From Tubulanus polymorphus (Eukaryota; Nemertea; Palaeonemertea; Tubulaniformes; Tubulanidae): a stretch of DNA of 64,000 bases. Numbering within the stretch: the first letter of the stretch is position 1; each line of letters opens with the position of its first letter. This document shows, in pieces, positions 23,169 to 34,085 of the stretch. The stretch is taken from NCBI RefSeq assembly GCF_964204645.1, contig NC_134027.1, positions 11,394,485 to 11,458,484 of the forward strand. Reading direction: 5' to 3'. The notes beneath the pieces were generated by a model that was given only the letters and a program-made list of their open reading frames with translations, did no database searches and was not told where the DNA came from. The translations under genes and the position numbers were made by a program.

Positions 23169-23514
23169 GGATCGGGCATACAATTGCGTTGTAAAAACAT
23201 TCTTGCTATATTTGTTTATCCCCACAGACATACAGCCCCGATCAATTATTAGTTCAATTCAGTCAACTGTTTTGAAAAAAAGAAACTCGCTGTTTCAGGA
23301 AAAAACCTATTTACGTTATTAGCTTTTCTATGACTTATATGTTATAGCAGGACATGAACTACTTTAGTCAAGGATACTGTACATCATTCTACAGTATTGT
23401 CAGTCTAACAGCCGAGGGAATGACTACTTTTTGTTGCTGATCGAACATTGTGAGGAGGTAAAACTTCCGCAATGTGTCGTGAAAGAAGAGTTAACTAGTC
23501 ACACAGTCAATGTT

Positions 23515-23612
23515 CTTTAGACTGGGCTAATTTGGCCAAGCGTTCACACTCGCAAAAAGTCTGTTCCAAATTGGACTGGTCCATTTTAGATCAGTCAAAT
23601 CTGGACCAACCT
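23515..23612. mobile_element. B element fragment abutting a D element
   Basis: Contains AGACTGGGCTAATTTGGCC, GCGTTCACACTCGC, AATTGGACTGGTCC and TTTAGATCAGTC. It is truncated at or near the left end of the D element at 23613. Confidence 0.5.
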
Positions 23613-24070
23613 CATGCCTAGCATACATCGAACTAGCAACTGATCATATCCAGTTGTAACTGAGCGAGTACCCCACTAACATCGAAAATCCGCAAAAACC
23701 AACAATTGCGTGGCTCATAGCGTGTACATCAAGAGCAACTCATCAAGAGCAACTGGGATTATGTTATCTAGCAAATATTCTTGAGGACGGCACCCAAAAT
23801 CACGTGTCAGTTTAGTCAGTTTAGTTTTAGTCAGTTGTGCCATGTGTTGTTGATAATGAAGCGCGCACATCGACATATGATATGAGTACAATCAGTTGCT
23901 CGAAAGTAGAACATGGGCAACTGGCTGGAAGTGGAGATAGATGGACGCTAACCAGTCATAAGCTCGACAAATTCAAGCAACTGATCGTATCCAGCCAGTT
24001 CCTCTCATGCGCCGAAAACTGCCTTGCAACTCGTCGTCTCCAGTTACTTTGTCGATGATGTAGGCTAGGC
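23613..24070 (+). mobile_element. D element copy 2 (about 458 bp)
   Basis: Left terminus ATGCCTAGCATACATCGAAC; right terminus GTCGATGATGTAGGCTAGGC. Internal words shared with the 44131 copy: GAGCGAGTACCCC, TAGCAAATATTC, AAAGTAGAACATGGGCAACT and GATAGATGGACGCTAACCAG. No protein-coding frame. Confidence 0.75.
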
Positions 24071-24629
24071 AGAATTTTTGGAATTTTGGAATTTCTGTGC
24101 GTATAATCTACCTCTATATCATCTCTATATCAGCGTATGTATCGACCCTATTGTATGTAATGAAAATCTAATGAAGTACTGAAATTGAATAGAATCCATC
24201 CGAAGAAGCCTCCATACTCGTGCGGTAAATATGGACATAGAAACAGGTGCTAGAGCAACTTATGACCAATTAAGAACAAGTGTGTGTAAAGTGCATCCAC
24301 TGTACCACCCACAAGACAAGTAATTTCCATTATCCCGTACAGGATCTTGCCTTGTTGAATACTAATGGCTGAACTCCGGCCACTTTACAAGCAATACCTT
24401 TTCTTTCCTTCGGCCTAAATGTCGCTGTGCTAATAACGATAACGTCCTTCAAGATCAGTGGCGTTGGAAGTGCAGCGACTGCAGCGACTACAGCGGCCAA
24501 AAGAGCGGCAATAATTTACTGAATGACTTTTTTTTTCTTTGAATACCACGTTTTTTAAGAAATTAAGTCAATTCGCCACGGCAATATTAAGAATCTGTCC
24601 AAAATCGGCATTTGGCCGCAGCAATAAAA
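24071..24629. other. Unassigned sequence
   Basis: Nothing recognised apart from a GCAGCGACTGCAGCGACTAC patch (24473-24492) of short imperfect repeats. Confidence 0.35.
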
Positions 24630-24775
24630 CATTGCTTCCAACACGCCTGAGGATGTGGTCTCAAAAGCCACCGGTAGATCTTTTTTACGGAAAGTTTAGC
24701 TACATTGCTTCCAACACGCCTATGGATGTGGTCTCAAAAGCTACCGGTAGATCTTTTTGACGGCAAGTATAGCTA
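24630..24775 (+). repeat. Tandem duplication, two copies of a 73-bp unit
   Basis: CATTGCTTCCAACACGCCT starts at 24630 and again at 24703. Both copies run through GGATGTGGTCTCAAAAG and ACCGGTAGATCTTTTT with few substitutions. The 73-codon frame across it is a by-product. Confidence 0.9.
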
Positions 24776-26416
24776 TACTCAAGCAGTATGCAAAGAAGGA
24801 ATGATAATCCCCGATGATTACTTTAACTAAAAGAATTATCTTATAGGTTTCCGTCGCGTAACGATGTCTGATGGTGTTAGAAAAATTTGGAATCACTGTT
24901 ATGGTTTGCTCGATCGTGATTTTGAAAATAGTGATGTACAACACGGTAGTCGGTCGAGATAGTCGCGTCAACTTTAAAACTCAGCAAAAATGAGAAACAA
25001 GGTATCAATTTTTTGTGTAACCATGGACGTTTAAACTTACGTCCATGGTGTAACCAACTGATCCATCATTAGTAAAGTTGTATGACCATCACTACTCCAC
25101 CAGGTGGCATAACTGCTTGTTGGTTATACGCCGATAGAATAAGTTCATTTTCAATTTAAACCTATGAATCTGATTTTGCAGGTTCCCAAATCCAGATACT
25201 AAGATCTATAAGACTCATCATTGACTTAGACAGTTTTCATCGATAATGCATTCAAGAATCGAAAAAATTGATTTGAATCTTTAATCAAATTTGTAGAATA
25301 AATCGAACGGATAAACAGCGACTACCAGTGAACTTGGCACGCAAATTCAAAGGTCGGATCTAGGATTCTTTGAAGGGGTGGACCTGAAAATTGGAATGGG
25401 CACTTAATTTGAGAAGGCAATGCAAGGGGTGCAAGCAAAACTTTGGGGTTCTGGTGGTCATCCAATAGAAAATTCAGGACAAACAGGAGCTTATCTGACC
25501 CTAATTAGAGTCCATTTGGATTTTTTTCATCTTTCTTTAAGAATTTCCTTAAAAAAAGATTTTCAGACTTTTTGGAGGGCATATTCGAATTTCGTTGAGG
25601 ACTAACCCGTCCATCAAGATGACCCTGAATACAGCCTTATACCAACAGCCATAAGTGGATCCTCAATTGCCACAGTAGCACTGCCACCAGTCATCTCAAT
25701 AACCTCTGGATCCGACGGCCCTGCCAGTTCGATTAGATATCCTTTAGCAAAATATAATCAGATCGTTAATTATGAACTCCCGCATCATTTCAAAGCATCC
25801 TCAAATTTTGAATTATTGGACATTCATCTAGTTCACCATAACTCACCGTATAATAAACCTATATCAATATACTGACAGTTAATAAATAACCGGAAAGTAA
25901 ATCGCGGGGTCGCCACCATCTTTAAATCTATTTACTACATGACGAAATTAAATGACAAATTGCCGATGATGAAACGCGAAGGTTGAAAGTGCGCGCGTAT
26001 AATCTTTGCACCGATTCGAACTAGCATTCGACGCCGGGTTCTGCCGCGATAAATTCGATTCCACGCAAAAATTACTTTCGAACAAATCGAATAAAAGGCG
26101 CGCGCAGGAAATTTTATTCATTCGACAAAATAGATTGATGGGACGTTTTCCGCGAGGTTCATTCCGACTAAAGCTCAATGACACCAAACTAGCGGGGTAA
26201 TACGACACTTAACTTTAACGGGCAAATCTAGTCAACGAAGTTTGATCGGTTCGGGCAAAGCGGCTATTGCGGATATGTAGGCGATATCGATGTACAGCCC
26301 GCGACTGGCCAGCGAGACATTCGCATCGTAGTTCAAAGACTATCCGAAACGACAAATCCGCCATTTTTAGTGCGAACAGTTGAGGATGAAAAATATACCT
26401 CGTTTCTTATCACTTA
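24776..26416. other. Unassigned intergenic sequence with a CpG-dense patch
   Basis: There is a hairpin of CCATGGACGTTTAAAC with its complement CGTCCATGG near 25021-25049. The 25340-25610 stretch (GGTCGGATCTAGGATTC, GGGGTGGACCTG) may be a degraded dispersed repeat. 25960-26290 is unusually CG-rich and unique. No gene was identified. Confidence 0.35.
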
Positions 26417-26673
26417 GACGCGATCACACGGAGACGATTCGGTCGGGGCAATATCGCCGCAGATCAGGCCCTAGTCAAATTTCTCCTGCGCCTAGAGAGC
26501 GCGTTCACACGCAAACCACTCACTAATTAGATACTAAACAATGCCTCAATAAAAGCAAAGCGAGTCTCTTCCAGAACCAAGATTTGTCTCGGGCCAGGCC
26601 CGGCCAGACAGACACAGCCCCATTTGGCACCCATATGTTCAATTGTTCCAGGCTTTGCATGCGTAATCGCAGT
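26417..26673 (-). mobile_element. A element copy (minus, diverged)
   Basis: GACGCGATCACACGGAGACG at one end and TGCATGCGTAATCGCAG at the other. In between are GAGAGCGCGTTCACACGC, ACTAAACAATGC and CATTTGGCACCCATATG. It is one of the more diverged copies. A short 3' piece of the family (GGCCTATTTCTACCCGGGCC to GTGCGATCAAAGCT) lies separately at about 26808-26852. Confidence 0.65.
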
Positions 26674-26852
26674 ACTAATGTAAGTAGTATCGATCTAGGA
26701 CATTCACATTGCAGTTAGAGGACAATTGAGATCTCTTATTAATCACTTAGATGAGATCACTTAGGTGATGATATTGGCATTCGTAATGTGAACATACTTT
26801 TAACACGAGGCCTATTTCTACCCGGGCCAAATCCTCTCCGTGCGATCAAAGC

Positions 26853-27526
26853 TCGTTCGAGTTCAATTCGGGCAGCGAATTCGATCCCTTCGTCGTTCGT
26901 TCTAACAACGCTCATCGATCGGGATAAAAAAAACTTGCCATTTTCAGTCGGTCGACGACATAACCAATCAAGTCGGTAAACCGCTTCTCTCTCTCTCACT
27001 GGTCGGGTTAAAAATATTCCGTTCACGAAGGCAAATCTTCGAAAATCCTGCGAATATTTGCCGAACTCGTACCGAGGTATTCATCTACTTGGAATAGACT
27101 CGATCGCAGCAATCGTGTTGATAAATCACTTCACTCGGAAAAACCGACGACCAAATCCTCGGTAAGTCTCGAACTATTAAAGGGTATACCGACGCATATA
27201 TTGAGCAGGGGTGAATCAAGGGTTGCAGCTCGAGACACAACAACTCCCATCGAGAGTTATTTCTGAAAGGAATGCGACAGGAAGCCTATTCTCCTCACCT
27301 CCAACCTAGAGCTTAACACAGCCACAAAGCCACAGTCACAAAGTCTTTATCGTCCAAGATAAAACACAAGTAAGAAGAAACACTCCTTCTCATATAGAGT
27401 AGCCACCACACAAAACTCGCTACCAAGTCATGCGGTCAACACGGTAGTCCTCAATACCTTCAAAACAAGACTTGATGCATTACTAGACGACAAACTCTAT
27501 ACCGTACAGTAACTGCTTAAAACCTA
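26853..27526. other. CpG-rich then AT-rich unassigned sequence
   Basis: 26853-27170 is CpG-dense and unique; a TCTCTCTCTCTC run occurs near 26988. No gene recognised. Confidence 0.35.
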
Positions 27527-27725
27527 GGGCCAGTTCCATAGTGAGGGTTTAGACTGAAGACCTGTCTAAGACCAACTTAGTTCTATAGCCAATCTAACAA
27601 CTTAAGACCAGTCTCAAGATTTATAACCACTTTTGGTCAAAGACTTACGACCTTTAGAAAATGATGATGATGTCAGGACGATTTGCTTTATTCAATAACT
27701 TGTTTAAGACAAGTTTAAGATTCGT
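27527..27725. repeat. Possible MITE with GGGCCAGTTCCATAGTGA start
   Basis: CTAGGGCCAGTTCCATAGTG is followed by inverted-looking pairs of GACCTGTCTAAGACC and GACCAGTCTCAAG. Only one copy is seen in the window, so the family assignment is weak. Confidence 0.3.
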
Positions 27726-27806
27726 GTGTCTATATTCTTTCAGCGTTGTTTGGTAATCGAGAGATCTTAAACAGAGTTGATCATTCAAGAACTCTAGACG
27801 TTGTTT

Positions 27807-28312
27807 CAGCTATTGATCTTTTCTTTTTCAGACGGTCAACTTACCAGGTGGTGGTGTCAGTCGAGATCAAGAGTCTTTACTATTGTGCCGTAGTAAAAAG
27901 GCATGGAGTATCTACTATTCGTCGCGATAGCAAGTGCTGATTTGGCCTGGGATCAAATTGGCACAGATGAGGTTCGATCCAAATTTGGCCCGTGCCTAAT
28001 AAGAGAGCACATTCACAAGTAAACCACACACTCCACACTATGCTCAAAGCGCAGTGGGTCATTTCCGATACGAGTTCCAATTCAAACGCAATCATTTGTC
28101 CCATGCTAAAATTTGGCTCAGGCCTGGTCCAACGTTTTTGGTCGGGCCAAATTTGGCCTAGGCCTGGGCAAATGACACTTGTGTGATCGCGTAGAATTGA
28201 TCATATGGGAAGACATTGTTTCAGCTATTGATCTTTTTGTTTCAGACGGTCAACCTGCAAGGTGGTGGTGTCGGTCGAGGTCAAGAGTCTTTACTATGGC
28301 GGTGTAGTAAAA
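27807..28312 (+). repeat. Direct duplication of an exon-like 100-bp segment
   Basis: 27807-27899 and 28217-28312 share TTTCAGCTATTGATCTTTT, CAGACGGTCAAC, AGGTGGTGGTGTC and CAAGAGTCTTTACTAT with about ten differences. Each has a pyrimidine-rich tract ending in TTTCAG directly before ACGGTCAAC, like a 3' splice site. The first frame after that AG stays open about 32 codons. An A element lies between the two copies. Confidence 0.7.
27944..28192 (-). mobile_element. A element copy (minus, inside the duplication)
   Basis: Ordered words CAAATTTGGCCCGTGCC, AGAGAGCACATTCACAAG, ATGCTAAAATTTGGCTC, TTTTTGGTCGGGCC and ACTTGTGTGATCGCG. The outer left end is decayed. Confidence 0.7.
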
Positions 28313-28405
28313 TCGCACATCAAATCAACAGGCATTATCGAATAAGATCAATTATGAAATAAGTCCATTGTCCGAAATAGTCACATTCGAATTTGGAGGC
28401 ATGCT

Positions 28406-28705
28406 CAGGCGCGGATCCAGGGGGGTAGAATCCGCTACCCTCGAAATTTTCAGTTTGCCCCTGAAAATCTTTCCAGTAAAAATTCGGTACCATCTGAGGA
28501 CGCCCAAAGGCTGCTAATGTAATTTTCTTTGGTTGAAACAAGCTCAAATGCTTGGAAATGGCATCTGCAGGGACTTATTTTTCAAAATTTTTCTGGAGAA
28601 GGGCAACCAGACCTGTTTTCGCAACTCGTGGATAGCGCCTCTTTTTAATAATTATTGCCCTTTTCATCGGGTGCTACCCCTCGATAAAAGTTCGTAATCC
28701 GACCC
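28406..28705. repeat. Possible degraded dispersed repeat (GGATCCAGGGGGG type)
   Basis: It starts CAGGCGCGGATCCAGGGGGG and ends near TTCGTAATCCGACCCTG. Words such as TACCCTCGAAATTTTCAG, GTTTGCCCCTGAAAATC and GTGCTACCCCTCG recur loosely elsewhere (14400, 46900). Boundaries are uncertain. Confidence 0.35.
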
Positions 28706-28853
28706 TGATGCTGTGAAAAACTGTGTGTACAAATTCAACTTACATTTCAGTAACAAATTACTTATTCCCTCCCCCCAGAATGTATACAGGTCATTGAATT
28801 TAGATTCACCTCCATCAAAAGCTAACTTTAATTACCATTCTAAACACGACAAT

Positions 28854-29125
28854 AGCCGCGATCACACAAGCATTTTTGGCCCGCACCAAATTTGGCCCAA
28901 CCAAAAATGTCGGACCAGGCCCAAATTCTAGCACAAGACAAATGATTGCGTTTGAATTGCAACTGGTCCTGTAAATGATTCACTTCCCTTTGTCTGAGCA
29001 TTGTTTAGTATCGAGTGAATGGTTTGCATGTGAACGCGCTCTCTAATTAGGCACGGGCCAAATTTGACTCTAGCCTGATCCGTGCCAATTTGGCCCGGCC
29101 AAGTTGTCTCTGCGTAATCCCGGCT
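28854..29125 (+). mobile_element. A element copy, near full length
   Basis: AGCCGCGATCACACAAGCAT to CTGCGTAATCCCGGCT. The interior keeps CAAAAATGTCGGACCAGGCC, ATGATTGCGTTTGAATTGC, GCATTGTTTAGTATCGAGTG and GAACGCGCTCTCTAATTAGG, but the CACGGGTGCC block is deleted. Confidence 0.8.
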
Positions 29126-29204
29126 TTTATCTCGGCAGTATGAGCGCGCAGGCTGGGCATGCTGCTGTTACAATGATCTGGTTTCAAAAATGTGTTTTTT
29201 TTTT

Positions 29205-29875
29205 GCGAAATACATTTGACCCGAGATCTTCGGAAAACCAGCCGAGCTCGGAATTTTCGAAACAATCTCTGTGTATCCAATTTTGGTCGGGATACAGCAG
29301 GTTCCTTTTCAATAATCCCCCAAAAATTCATGGGGCCCAAGAGTTTGTTAGGGTTAACCACCAGGGTCCAGTTCCACAGTTCTGAGTTAAGATTTGACCC
29401 TGGCTTTAAACATTGAAAATGAACTAACTTTAACTCAGAGTTAACTCTAACTCACAACTGTGGAACTGGGTCCTGTGGATAGTTTAAAAAGTGACTTATC
29501 TTTAACCTACGAGCAATCATCTCAACCTTAACGCCATTTTTGTCGATACATTCTTTTTATGAGGGCACCAGAAAAATCTAAGGGGGATTGCAGATGCCGC
29601 AGGTGCGACACCCTATAACCGCCCCTGATGAGCATGCTGCTGGTCCAAGATACATTCAACCTCAGAACTTCGCTGGAAAATCAGTTGAGAAAACAATCTC
29701 TTGGGGTCACTCATATCTGTCCAATTTTGGTTGGAATACAGCAGGTTCCTTTTCAATAATTCCCCAAAAATTCCTAGGGCCCACAAGATTGTTAGGGTTA
29801 ACCAGTGGATAGTTGAAAAAATTACAACTTCATTGTTACTACAAGCAATCATCTCAACCTCAATCATGTTGAGAT
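29205..29875 (+). repeat. Segmental direct duplication (about 170-230 bp per copy)
   Basis: Copy 1 (29205-29358, continued 29479-29530) and copy 2 (29645-29875) share CAATTTTGGT, ATACAGCAGGTTCC, TTTTCAATAATCCCC or TTTTCAATAATTCCCC, GTTAGGGTTAACCA, GGATAGTT and AGCAATCATCTCAACCT. Copy 1 is split by the N element. The parallel short frames on the plus strand are part of the duplication. Confidence 0.8.
29360..29478. mobile_element. N element copy 1 (about 117-bp MITE with empty site nearby)
   Basis: Ends CAGGGTCCAGTTCCACAG and CTGTGGAACTGGGTCCTG are inverted repeats. Inside is a mirror-like GAACTAACTTTAACTCAGAG arrangement. It sits exactly where the uninterrupted second copy of the surrounding duplication (near 29800) reads straight through from GGTTAACCA to TGGATAG. 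Confidence 0.8.
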
Positions 29876-31492
29876 GATTGCTCGTAACTTTAACCTTGGA
29901 GTAAGCATGATTACTCCAAGCTTAAACCAACTTTTGAGCAACTAGCCCTTGGATACATCCTCCCACCCACCCTCATATAATTCCTCGATGGAAAAATCTG
30001 CCGTGATGATCAGGTTGCCGGTACGAACGGATCAGATGCAACACTTGCCCAATTAACATCACTATGAATCTACCATCCATGGACAGAAAACAGAAACCAT
30101 AGTAATTACGAAAATGGCAGATCAAAACGCGCTATCTATGCCAATCCCTTCTTTGAAAAAAAAGAAAACCACCGACCGAACGCGAACAAAATCCGATCAG
30201 ACATATACCGGCTTAGTTTTTGATCATGATGACGATACTATGAATTATAAATGCGCCTATTTCTGAAAATGAAAAGTCAGCAATAGCATCAGCAGCAGCC
30301 ACAAGAGATTATGTTCATGTCATGAAGAATATTAGCGAGTTAATGTATCAAAAATGACATTATCGTAGTTTTGAAAATTTCTATGAAGAAACATAGTTCA
30401 AAAATAACAATTCAAAAATAACAATGAAATATCAATGTATATATGTATTTTCAACTATATTTTTATCTAAGTTTTATACTCTAGTTTGATAGAAAACTGC
30501 AATTCAAACTGCAAACTGCGATTTTTTTTTTTACTTAGGGATATAGTTTTCACCTTGTGGGATTTTTACTAGGAAGATTTTCACTGGTGGGATTTTTTTC
30601 AGGGGGATTGTAACCAATGGAATATTGACTGCGGACATGGGGGGTGTCAGGTGTCGAGGTTCGGCATTTTCGCCAGGGGGTTTTATTACCTACGTTCTTC
30701 TAAACCTCATCAGAAAATGACAATTCTCGATGCACAATACATCATACTATATTTCATCTGACATTTCATTATGTATTGACAACTGCAGCTTCGTGCATAC
30801 CTCTTAAAAACACCTGATGTTCAGTTTGTTCTGTTGAGCAAATAATCATCGAAACAGTTCTATACTATCATCAGTATTAATATAGTCAGCCCGTCAGTCA
30901 GTTCATCGATATCATGTATGGTTATCTTACCACCAGAAATCTAAAATACCAGACATGATTATCTACCTAATAGATTGGTTTTTCTGGCAGAAAAGTTTAC
31001 CTTTTCGGAATAATCAACCGCCCTTGGAAATTCATTGATTTGACTGATACGTAGAATATTTCCTTTGAAGTGAAATTGACCTTGAACACAATGAGCCAAT
31101 CAGCACTTATGAAAGGTCGAGGTAGCATGCGTCACGAAAAGAGAGGTTAGCTCAATTTGAGTGTAAAGAGACTTCTTTCAACACTGCCAGAAATCTTGAA
31201 ATTGCAAAATATGTCCAATTATATAATTTTCCAACAATATGCATAATCAGTATTTCAAACTAAATTGATTTGCATGGCAGATCTCTAAAGTTTCTAAATC
31301 TCCATTTTCTGCTTTCGCTAGAACAAACCTTTAGCAATTCATCAGTTCTGGGTTTTAAAAAATCGATAAGATGCAAGTTTTTCAAGATAAATGACATAAG
31401 CTGCGACCACACGAGCATAGAAAAACAAACCTCAGAAGCGCTTACTAATGCCCCGAGCATTGCACAGTGTGTTGAGAGATTAAAGATAATTA
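29876..31492. other. Unassigned intergenic sequence
   Basis: 29868-29915 has an inverted ATGATTGCTCG/AGCAATCATC pattern. 30540-30670 carries repeated GGGATTTTTACT, GATTTTCACTGG and GGGATTTTTTTCAGGGGG words, a short degenerate tandem. No gene recognised. Confidence 0.35.
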
Positions 31493-32390
31493 ATTTTTTT
31501 GACAACGTTAAACCTGTTACAATAATGCCTTTATATAAATACATTGATACCTAGTATATGTTATATAAGGGGTTCTGTGTGAGTCGATATGCACTATCAT
31601 TTGGCATTTCAAAATAACATTCGCAATTGTGAATTTTGGCGATTATTTCGTAATTAAATATATTTCATAACTCTTTATTTTATTATTGATAAATATTAAA
31701 TATCAAATTATTTTTTGAGAGGATGAGCGCTACGTCATCGCTGTATCGTGACTAGACCGATTGCCGGTCAATTCAATTCAATTAAATTATCGATTCATTC
31801 AAATCCAAAACTTCATGTTATAACCTTATAATTGAAAAAGGAAGGAGACTCGGCATCGCTCAACCAAATCGTATTTTCCCTCACTGTAACGCTGTCGGCG
31901 ACGAATCCCATTTTATTTTTTATTGTAAACTGCAGGATAACTTAAGAACTAAATATGATATTGTAAATTTAAACCTAGACACTTTTCTTTCGGCCTTAAC
32001 TAATCCCAATAAACCAATCTTCTTAAAAATCGCGAAATTTATATATTATGGGCTTGTAAATATCACTTAAATAATATTGTATGTATATGTTAGACATTGT
32101 ATTACTTCTCTCTCTCCTTTTATAATTTTTCTTTTATTGCACATCTTTTTTGTTTTTTGTCTGTTTGTTGTTATTGTTGTTTTTCTTCATTCACAATCTT
32201 ATACTTTGGATTTATGATGAATAAATTGAAATTGAAATTGAAAATTGAAATTGAAATTGTATCCTCGATATTATAAAATCTATATCATATCATCTCTCTA
32301 CACGTGCAGTCGACAATATTACGCAATAAATGTGTCATTTCTCAAGGCATCGATAAAAACTTTCTAAAAGATAGCTTTCTCGTCCTGAAA
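31493..32390 (+). mobile_element. G element copy 4, split by a LINE insertion
   Basis: The left part (31493 to about 31825) runs from TTTTTTTGACAACGTTAAACC through TACCTAGTATATGTTATATA, TTGAGAGGATGAGCGC and CATTCAAATCCAAAAC. The right part (about 32260-32390) resumes with TCCTCGATATTATAAAATC and ends CAAGGCATCGATAAAAACTT. The family sequence is continuous across this point in other copies, so the material between is an insertion. Confidence 0.8.
31826..32260 (+). mobile_element. LINE 3' end (reverse transcriptase C-terminus plus GAAATT tail), nested in G element
   Basis: In frame 31861-32070 the translation shows the RT-distal knuckle pattern RIFPHCNAVGDESHFIFYC (Cys, then VGDE, His and Cys), typical of the C-terminal region of many non-LTR retrotransposon polyproteins, followed by about 45 residues and TAA at 32068-32070. 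An AT-rich 3' UTR then ends in AATAAATTGAAATTG and further TTGAAA repeats to 32259. The copy is heavily 5'-truncated, as is usual for target-primed integration. The clade (CR1/Jockey-like) is a guess. Confidence 0.8.
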
Positions 32391-32819
32391 ATGTTATTCT
32401 AGCTTCGATTAAATCAACGTACAACTAAACAACTAAACATCGCCATTCGGCGAGCGACATCGTTAAGAACGGCGTACATACGGCATTGTTTCGTTCGCCG
32501 CGAGATTCGACGCTTTCATTAACGATTCCCGTCGTTTCTACCGCGGCGTTAGTCGAGCCGAGAGTGTCTTGAATCCGAATATGCGCGCGTCGCGCGCATA
32601 TGTATTTTATATCACAAAAGAAGTCTTCATCAGAATCAACAAGCGTATACTTGATATCAGAACAAATGGAACGCTCGCCGCGTCGACGCAGAATGTTAAT
32701 GAGCTGTATGCCGATAACAATACGAGAACTTAGGCCGCGCAGTTTCGTTTATTAGCTGTCATCCCGCGAAATGCCAAAAGCTGTATTCCGAGTCAACTCA
32801 GGGCACCCTCGACACTTAA
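32391..32819. other. CpG-dense unique block with a perfect 23-nt palindrome
   Basis: 32440-32720 is strongly CG-rich. At 32579-32601 ATATGCGCGCG is followed by one T and its exact complement, a perfect inverted repeat. No gene or repeat family was recognised. Confidence 0.45.
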
Positions 32820-33055
32820 GCTGTGCGATCACACGAACGTTTTTTTGTTCCATGGCAAACTAGGTTCGGAACAACCGTTCACACGGGTGCCAAATGCCCC
32901 AGTGAATGTTTGGCCCCAACCGAATAAGTCAGACCAGTCCCAAGCCAAGTTTTAGCGCGGGTTAAATCATTGCACATGAACTGCTTAGAGAAATGTCTCA
33001 CTTTACTTTGTTTGAGCATTGTTTAGAGCCGAATCGTCTCCATGTGATCACGGCT
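32820..33055 (+). mobile_element. A element copy (3' internal deletion)
   Basis: GCTGTGCGATCACACGAACG, GGAACAACCGTTCACACGGG, AAGCCAAGTTTTAGCGCGGG, GAGCATTGTTTAGAGCCG, then directly CATGTGATCACGGCT. The GCTCTCTAATTAGG to GGGCCAAAT section is missing. Confidence 0.75.
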
Positions 33056-33088
33056 TATGGCCGAGACATTGCAAATTTCAAAAAATGC

Positions 33089-33408
33089 TGACAGCAGGGT
33101 AGGTTCAGGTATTTAGAAAGGGGCAACCACATGTGGCTTACACGATGAATGCAGGTGTGGGAGTGTGAAACTGCATTTAGGTGCACAGTGAGAGTATAAC
33201 ATACCTCAACCTGCTCCAGTGGTGAGTCCAGGGGTCATAGGGATACCACCCGTGCCCCCGAACCGACCACTGGCGCAAGTTCGTAGTATCTCATTCCGAA
33301 CCAAGGGTGTGCGGCCGGAGAAGAAACTTTTCCACCAACAGGATTTGAACCCATCAAATGCATCGTACTCGAAAGATCGTACGGTTTACATCTTGCGGTC
33401 ACAGCCCC
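33089..33408 (-). mobile_element. Probable tRNA-derived SINE, minus strand
   Basis: On the minus strand the head begins GGGCTGTGACCGCAAGATG and has a box B match, GGTTCAAATCC (plus-strand 33341-33351), 56 nt downstream, the spacing expected of a tRNA with a slightly long variable arm. A GTAC...GTAC stem lies where the anticodon arm should be. The body continues about 250 bp to TACCCTGCTGTCAG. The box A match is weak and no second copy is in the window. The overlapping 87-codon plus-strand frame is explained by this element. Confidence 0.45.
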
Positions 33409-33867
33409 TTCGGGAACCCCTTCCGGAACTAGAAACCGAACAAGATATTATCGATAACTCATCTTTTACAAATGTCCCTTAACGGAACCAACGCTCGCGT
33501 TCGGGAACGAAACAAACGAACTTTCTACGGAAGTTAGTTCAACGCGAGGGGGACAGAATACGGACACGTTAGGCAATCGATCACCGATGATAAAGTATAC
33601 ATAATTACCGACGCGTATCTCAATCTGACCGCGCGTATATCGACAAAACACATCCTTCACGTCAAATTAAAACTCTTTGGAGATTAATGCGTATCAACTC
33701 GCGAAATGATAGTATCTCGGGTGGAAATGATGTATGACCTGGATATTGATACGATAACAACTCATAATAGTTCCAACATTGTTACTACTTTTAGCGGGCA
33801 AGGGCTAAAAATGCTTAAAATTTGGTTGAAAGCAACATAAATCAGATTAGATAACAATATAATTTTA
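33409..33867. other. Unassigned sequence
   Basis: Moderately CpG-rich around 33480-33660; no gene or repeat recognised. Confidence 0.35.
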
Positions 33868-34085
33868 ACTATCACTGTAGCCACAAAAACCTTTTTAGCG
33901 CAGGCCGGATTAGGCCTCGGCCAACCAACCGTTTCAAAGGATGCCAAATGGGCTCCGTTTCTGTTAGACCAGTTCCTTTTTGGGCTAAAATTGGCCTGAC
34001 CCAAAACTTCAGACCAGGCCAAAGCCATATTTTAGCACGGGCCGAATCATTAGGTATGAATTGCGACTGGTTCTGGAAGTGACCC
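33868..34085 (+). mobile_element. A element copy (diverged, right side missing)
   Basis: Starts TGTAGCCACAAAAACC; contains GATGCCAAATGGGCTCCG, CCAAAACTTCAGACCAGGCC, TTTTAGCACGGGCCGAATCA and CTGGTTCTGGAAGTGACCC, after which similarity stops. Confidence 0.6.

Noticed and set aside
33219-33482. 87-codon proline-rich frame resembling a terminal exon
   Set aside because: No upstream exon or ATG, and the sequence is better explained by a minus-strand tRNA-derived SINE with box B at 33341-33351.
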